Assembly: GCA_027382625.1 (NCBI GenBank)
Contig: JAJKFJ010021497.1
Span: 1 to 64,000 of the forward strand
Direction: 5' to 3'
DNA: 64,000 nt
Source: Tetmemena sp. SeJ-2015
Lineage: Eukaryota; Ciliophora; Spirotrichea; Sporadotrichida; Oxytrichidae
In this document: positions 58,929 through 64,000 of the stretch, one piece after another
Layout of the letters: the number at the start of each line of letters is the position of its first letter
Position numbering within the stretch: position 1 is the first letter of the stretch
The notes under the pieces: model-generated
Databases searched by the model: none
What the model saw: only the letters and a program-made list of their open reading frames with translations
What the model was told of the DNA's origin: nothing
Translations under genes and position numbers: made by a program

Positions 58929-61900
58929 TCAGTTCTTGTGCTGGAAGTTGAAGACAATTCTGAGGGAGGCTCCTAATGACTTGCCAATAGTGAGTCCTTG
59001 ATCGTAGACTTCAGCATCAGTGTCAGCAGGGAAATCTTTAAGAGTATCTGCCATGGCTGTTGCCTTCTCCACTAGCTGGAAAATCTTGCCTGCCAGTCCA
59101 CCGAAGATGACCTCTGAGGTACACTAGTCAGTGTACTGACAGTATAGTGCAACTTCCTCAATGCTCTTCTCAAGGCCACACTCGTCAAATTAGATACTCA
59201 AAACACAAATTCGATTTATTCCTCTCTGATAAAAATGTGTCTTTTCAGCGTGGATGTATTTATATGGATGGATGATAGGCTAAATATAGAATTGGATATG
59301 GGTTCTCGGTAGATAAATGAAAAATTACTTTTTAACTAAATTATATATATTTACAAACAAAATAAATCCCTCTCAATTAAGGGATTCTATTCAGGCTTTT
59401 AATTATATTTTTATAGTTTTGACTCAACTGCCGCCCTCAATCGCAATAGAGTCTTAGAGAAAAACTTCTATAATATACATCCAATCAAATAAGAAAAGAA
59501 AAATTATTGCTAAATACAATTAATTGTGATTAATTCTTGAATCTGAGAATGGATTTATAATGTAGAGAAGTAATTAATTTGGATTAAAAAAGCATTCATA
59601 TAAGGATTAAAGAATTAGTAAGAAGACCTAAGCTATTTTAGAAGATAAAACAATAATATAGAAGTATAAGCAGAGAAAATAAATTTCAAGTTACACAAGA
59701 GCAAAGTAATATTTATTTGTACTTTTAAATATACGATTGGTTATATTTACTGGTTGGTGAACTCAGACATTGAAGCCTTGTGTTGGGTGCCACAACTCCA
59801 TTCCTTCGCTCAACAAACTAAGTAAATATATTAACTAGCAAGGAGATTATCTACTTCTTGCTTGTGTTGTTGTTGACCAGAATCATTGCTAGCCTAGGGG
59901 AACTAGGTTTGAGTGGCTTCCTCTGAAACTTAGTCCGTATTCGGGCAAGACTAGGATTTCAGGTGTTAACTAACTTATTATTATCACACTCTCAAAATTC
60001 AAATGCAAAATTAATATTTATAGGGTCAAAACTACTTAGCTCTAATTTTTTTACTTATCACAGCACTCATTCTTAGTGATTATTTTTGCATATCTGAATA
60101 ATAAGTTTTTTTTTCATATTAAGTATCGTTATTTTATTTTTGATGAAAGTTTGCTTTCAAGGAATAATTAACATTTTAGGAGTCGCAGCCAGCGATGATG
60201 ATATTACTGAGTTATAATATTTATGCCCTTAAAACAAGCTCTTCTTCGCTCGAGTTACTTTCAACTTTCTGCATTCAAATAAATTAATTTTCTAACTTTT
60301 ATAATTAAATAAACTCATTCTTTCAAAATTAAAACGAGGAATAAAAAAAGATGCTTTAAAAAAATGGTTTTGAAGTTTAAAATTAACTCTTCAATTAATG
60401 TTAAAATAGCATAATGGTGCTTTCTGCAATATTTTGACAAATTTATCACAAAAGTAGGGGGGAATATGTAAATTTGAATTCAAATATGAATTCAAATTAA
60501 GAATGCAAATTAATTTATAAAGTGGATTCCAAAATGCTGAATTTAGAAATTTTGTTTTGATTATTAGGGCTGAATGTAGTAATACTGAGCGGGGTTGCAG
60601 TTGACAAATGCTTGCGGCTTCAAAATTTGATACTCCATAAAATTAAACTACTCATAATGAATTTTGAGCAATGTATTTGATACTGGGGTTGCGAATGTAC
60701 TTTTAGCTCCAGATGTGCGTTAGAGGGCCTAAAAACTGTAGTAGCGGATAAATCAGTCGCTGAAGGAAATATGCCTCCCTGGTTTATATTTAATGAATAT
60801 AATTCCTCCACATTTTAGCATATTTTAAAAATGATATTGCTGGAGAGTGAGCCCCTACTGAGTACCATAGGCGCCGAGATCATTCCTTAGCTATAGTCAT
60901 AATGATGGATTTGGCTGGCGGTTGTCTCCTTGCAGATCGATTTTTCACCTTGGTACGAAAGTTCTTAACCAGGCCCAGCTACAATTCTTTTAAACTTCAT
61001 CACACTCAAAAATACTTTTAAGATGGCTAAACTCTTTAAGTGAACTTAGAAATCAGTAATTTTATTTTTTCATGGTGCTACATCTTTTGCCATGATTATT
61101 TTTATAAGGATTCTCGTAGTACTCGAGACAGTTTGTCTGCAAGTAGATAACTTTGTTGAATCGGAGAGATAGCGAAATAAATTTATCTTCGGAGCTATAG
61201 TCTCTAGAGGTTATGAATGACTGACAGTGGGATGGCTTTAACGCCTTATTAAAATGAGACAATTTTATGAGTATTTTCAAATAGAATACTTAAAGATTCA
61301 TGGAAAAATGCTGCTTAGAATATAGAGGAAGTTTTTTTTGGCCTTATGGACCCGGCATGTTTCATAGTTGAGCATCTCCCAACATTCACCACAGAGTACA
61401 TCTCTGTTACTTTTGGACTTTGAGAGCTTTAAATTCTGGATGAGGGAAATCCAGTCAGAGGTGTTGCGCTAGATGTACAAGGGCACTTCTTCTTGTTTAG
61501 TTTCCACGAAGTCTGTCTTTAGCAATAAATTCTAGTATTATAGGTGTATGATTATTTTAGCATGAGATTATGTATTATTGACTAGGAAGGGGCTAGGTTC
61601 TATATAGATCGGATGTAAGTCTGCGTTGAGCGTAATGATTTTAAGTGTATTACGTTTAATTAATTATTATCAGCCACTTATAAAGGTTTATAGGAGAATT
61701 AAGGAAATCATTTTCACATTCTAAAAGAACTTATTCTTGATAAGTTTTTATTTATTATCTAACTTTTAAGATTATCCTTTCGGCCCCAATTTTTCACTAC
61801 TAGCTTGAAAGCCAGCTTTTACTATAAGTGAAAAATAGTTTTTATAGACTTTCACAGAACTTTAGAAAAGTAGCTTCAAATCCGTTTATAATTGGCATGC

Positions 61901-63234
61901 TGGTTTGAGAACATACCTTATAAATGCAAGAATTAATAAGTAAGTAATTTTTATAGCAATTATAGGCGCCCCTTGATAAGGAGCTATTACAGTACCAAGT
62001 TTTAGCACAGATGAAGAAGAGTTTCGACATCCTTCGTCCTAGTTTTACAGAAGCAAATAAAAATTTCATTTTTAAAATTGGGGTTGTTCTGATAATATTT
62101 TATACAAAAATAATAGAGAATACGCAAGAGATTAGAAGTAACTAAGCATTTACTTTTATTACGAATCTGTAATAAAATAAAACTTACTCTATATTTATAG
62201 CTGATAATACGACCTTGTTTTGACTTTAATAATATCACCAAAACAATTTTAACTTAAAAATTTTGTTCCTAGAATTGAATAATAAAGTGAAAGAAAGTAT
62301 TTTAAGTTGAGAATATTATCTCTGTGATTGAATCGGTTAATATATCATCTCTTTGACCCTAAGTCAATTAAGTTTTTTCCAGCAATTATTTCCTCGCTCT
62401 TGGATTTTTAATCTGGTTAGTGGCTTTTAGTAGCCGTATCTTTGCGGCCGCCCCTCTTCGTGCCTTGAGTAGATTCAATTACAATTCTTATCAATGCGAA
62501 GCCGTTGCTGGGCATCGAGGTTGGTTACCTTTCTGAGTAGCTTGCTAACCCACGAAATGATTAAGATTTGATTTAAATTTAAAAAAGTTGATCTGATATA
62601 ATATTTATAAGAATAATTTTTCCTAAAATGAAGCAAATCATTTATATATTTTTATACCTCTATTTTACTCAAGCATCACTCCCTCCCCCCCCACTACCTT
62701 TTTACTTGGATCATTAAGACATATCTAGTTTATACACATAAGTGAAAGTTTAAAATGGACAGTAAGAAAATCTTAGTAAGAGATTTATGAAGTATGTGTG
62801 GGTGAATTGACAATGTGAAAATGAGTTGACTCGTCAAAGTTAGCGATGATGGTCATGATAGATGAGAATATTTCAGGGGCTTGAAGGAAGTCGCCTTGGG
62901 TGAAGTCGTAGGTGAGTTTAGCAATCTTGATGGAAATGTCCTTGGAGAGGCAGGCCTCGGTCAAGTGGTGGGGCTTGTCCGAGTTGTAAAGTCCCTGCAT
63001 GTACCCCTGCCAGAATCCCTGCAGACCGTGCACATAGTAGTCAACCATTTATAATCCACTTAAGGATTAAATTTACAATTAAAGTAGTCAAAGTCATCAG
63101 CAGTTGCGTTATTAAAATCAATCTTGTGCTCTGCAAAGACTCTTCTGAGGTTTGTGAAGCAGGAGGCGTTAATTGCAACTGAAGCCAGAACGACTAAGCT
63201 GAGGAGGGAGCTAGTTTTACTCATTTTGACAGAA
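58929..63234 (-). CDS. small secreted cysteine-containing protein, germline gene split by a 3.65-kb IES
   Basis: Family not recognised. ATG 63234 gives a signal peptide (MSKTSSLLSLVVLASVAINA) followed by CFTNLRRVFAEHKIDFNNAT. After a 47-bp IES comes DYYVHGLQGFWQGYMQGLYN, then EACLSKDISIKIAKLTYDF and MTIIANFDE, where the frame is cut. It resumes 3.65 kb away at 59,180 with CGLEKSIEEVALYCQYTDQC, then FGGLAGKIFQLVEKATAMAD and LGASLRIVFNFQHKN, TGA 58929. The joined product is about 205 residues with several Cys and no other membrane segment. It could be extracellular or vacuolar. Similar small secreted proteins are common in ciliates, but no function can be given. Confidence 0.8.
59180..62838. 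other. large IES, pointer ACTCGTCAAA, 3,649 bp eliminated
   Basis: Ten-base direct repeat at 59180-59189 and 62829-62838. Removing one copy and the interval joins IANFDE to CGLEKSIEE in frame. The interior is mainly AT-rich and without convincing genes. It holds GC-richer islands at about 59,760-59,970, 60,840-60,990 and 62,400-62,560. It is far larger than the other IESs here (18-353 bp) and could be the remnant of a mobile element, though no terminal inverted repeats were found by eye. Confidence 0.85.
63036..63091. other. IES, pointer AGTAGTCAA, 47 bp eliminated
   Basis: Nine-base repeat at 63036-63044 and 63083-63091. Removal joins TADDFDYY to VHGLQGFWQGYMQG in the secreted-protein gene. 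Confidence 0.9.
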
Positions 63235-63517
63235 AATTTTATATTATAAGAATTATCGATATATCAAACTAAATCTAGCAGATTAGCATCTATAACTTGC
63301 ATTTTATAGCGTATTTCGCTTAATGAAAATCAAATGAGCTGGGTGAAAAATCATACTTTTGAGAATAGAGAGCTTCCTGGGATTGGGAATTACTCTCGCT
63401 AAAATTAGAAGAGCTTCTTGCGCCATCTTATTAAAAAGAAAACAACACCTTAAGATTCAAATTTACATCATCATACTTATGAAATATAATAATTGAAAGA
63501 GTCTTTTAAAATTTAAG

Positions 63518-64000
63518 ATGAGTTAAAGTTCAAGGGTCAATCGCCTCCAGTGTCTACTTCTTAAGTGATCTTAAATGGCGAGAGCCCTGCTCTACTAGCT
63601 GATAACATTCTTTTCTTGATTCTCATAGGCAAGAAGAACTTCCACTCCTATTTAGTTTCAGATTAAGAAGCCAGCAGAGGTAAGCACCTTTATAAGAAGC
63701 TACTAGCCAAAAGTCGCCAAAAGGATAATTGCCATGAGGCCTACTTGGGACTTGCTAAGATTTACTTCCATCTCAATTATTAAATGAACGTGAATGAGTA
63801 TATATTACTATATCTGAATAAACTAGAGGTAGCTCATGAATGCATTAAGAAGGCAGTGGCCCAGAGAAACAGGAATCCATTCCAGAAGATATCTCAAAAC
63901 ATAAATCGAGCTAAGAGTAAGCCAAATACTAGACCTCCTTCTTCAAACGCCCTAAATAGGATCGGCTAAGGCTAGCCATTTAACTACTAGCCAAACTCAA
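63518..64000 (+). CDS. TPR-like protein, 5' part (runs off the window)
   Basis: ATG 63518 begins MSQSSRVNRLQ. The main frame, one base away, reads GQSPPVSTSQVILNGESPAL, then ASRGKHLYKKLLAKSRQK, EAYLGLAKIYFHLNYQ and KLEVAHECIKKAVAQRNRNP. The AYLGLAKIYF..A.ECIKKA pattern resembles tetratricopeptide helices, which mediate protein contacts. A slip or IES lies between the start and the main frame. It continues with a Ser/Pro/Asn-rich stretch to the window edge without a stop. The gene is divergent from the secreted-protein gene across about 280 bp of AT-rich DNA. Confidence 0.55.

Noticed and set aside
60840..60990. 5S rRNA gene on the minus strand
   Set aside because: Only two short C-box-like pieces match, with about 29 extra bases between them and no A box or end pairing. 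At most it is a decayed fragment.
1..64000. General reassignment of TGA to tryptophan
   Set aside because: Conserved tryptophans in PLD, MVD, the acyltransferase and the WD40 protein are all TGG, and genes such as eIF5A and Spt4 end at TGA. Only isolated in-frame TGAs remain.
1..64000. tRNA genes, CRISPR arrays, rRNA operons, telomere-bearing transposons
   Set aside because: No B-box/T-loop signature, no regularly spaced repeats, and no C4A4/G4T4 tracts or transposase motifs were recognised by eye. A dedicated scan could still find weak cases.

Overview
The window looks like germline (micronuclear) DNA of a spirotrich, hypotrich-type ciliate. Genes read only if TAA and TAG are glutamine and TGA is the sole stop. 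Introns are short, GT..AG and AT-rich. Many conserved reading frames are also broken by short AT-rich inserts flanked by direct repeats of 3-10 bp. Removing an insert together with one repeat copy restores the frame and textbook family motifs. These are internal eliminated sequences (IESs) with pointers. No telomere repeats were seen inside the window. The species cannot be named from the sequence.

Layout: 0.5-7.1 kb, minus-strand genes (coiled-coil protein, TRIP4/ASC-1-like coactivator, mevalonate diphosphate decarboxylase, small membrane protein). 8.1-11.5 kb, plus-strand SCP/FCP1-type phosphatase. 11.8-14.8 kb, minus-strand RING protein. 16-23.6 kb, two minus-strand paralogues separated by AT-rich DNA. 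23.9-32.1 kb, plus-strand coiled-coil protein and phospholipase D. 32.2-33.0 kb, minus-strand TMEM135-like protein. 33.1-35.6 kb, two plus-strand genes. 35.7-36.1 kb, a GC-rich island that may encode a structured RNA. 36.6-38.9 kb, minus-strand TBL1-like LisH/WD40 gene. 39.4-41.5 kb, minus-strand membrane protein. 41.7-45.5 kb, a 7TM receptor / phosphatidylinositol phosphate kinase gene in two oppositely oriented blocks. 45.7-50.4 kb, a convergent pair of unknown genes. 50.6-57.8 kb, plus-strand membrane protein with in-frame TGAs, eIF5A, an unknown gene and an MBOAT lysophospholipid acyltransferase. 58.0-58.6 kb, minus-strand Spt4. 58.9-63.2 kb, a small secreted-protein gene split by a 3.65 kb insert. 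63.5-64 kb, start of a TPR-like gene.

The main discovery is the receptor-kinase gene. Its 5' part (receptor and kinase N-lobe) lies on the minus strand at 45,545-43,259. Its 3' part (kinase C-lobe) lies on the plus strand at 41,750-43,212. The two parts share a 12-bp inverted repeat exactly where they must join, so one inversion rebuilds a continuous kinase. This is a scrambled germline gene with an inverted segment.

The genes form no operons or common pathway. Lipid signalling and metabolism recur (phospholipase D, PIP kinase, acyltransferase, mevalonate decarboxylase), but this may be chance. Many frames also show one-base slips in homopolymers, and two blocks near 39.1 and 40.6 kb are extreme homopolymer sequence, so part of the assembly may carry sequencing errors. 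Gene limits given without an obvious start or stop are approximate.
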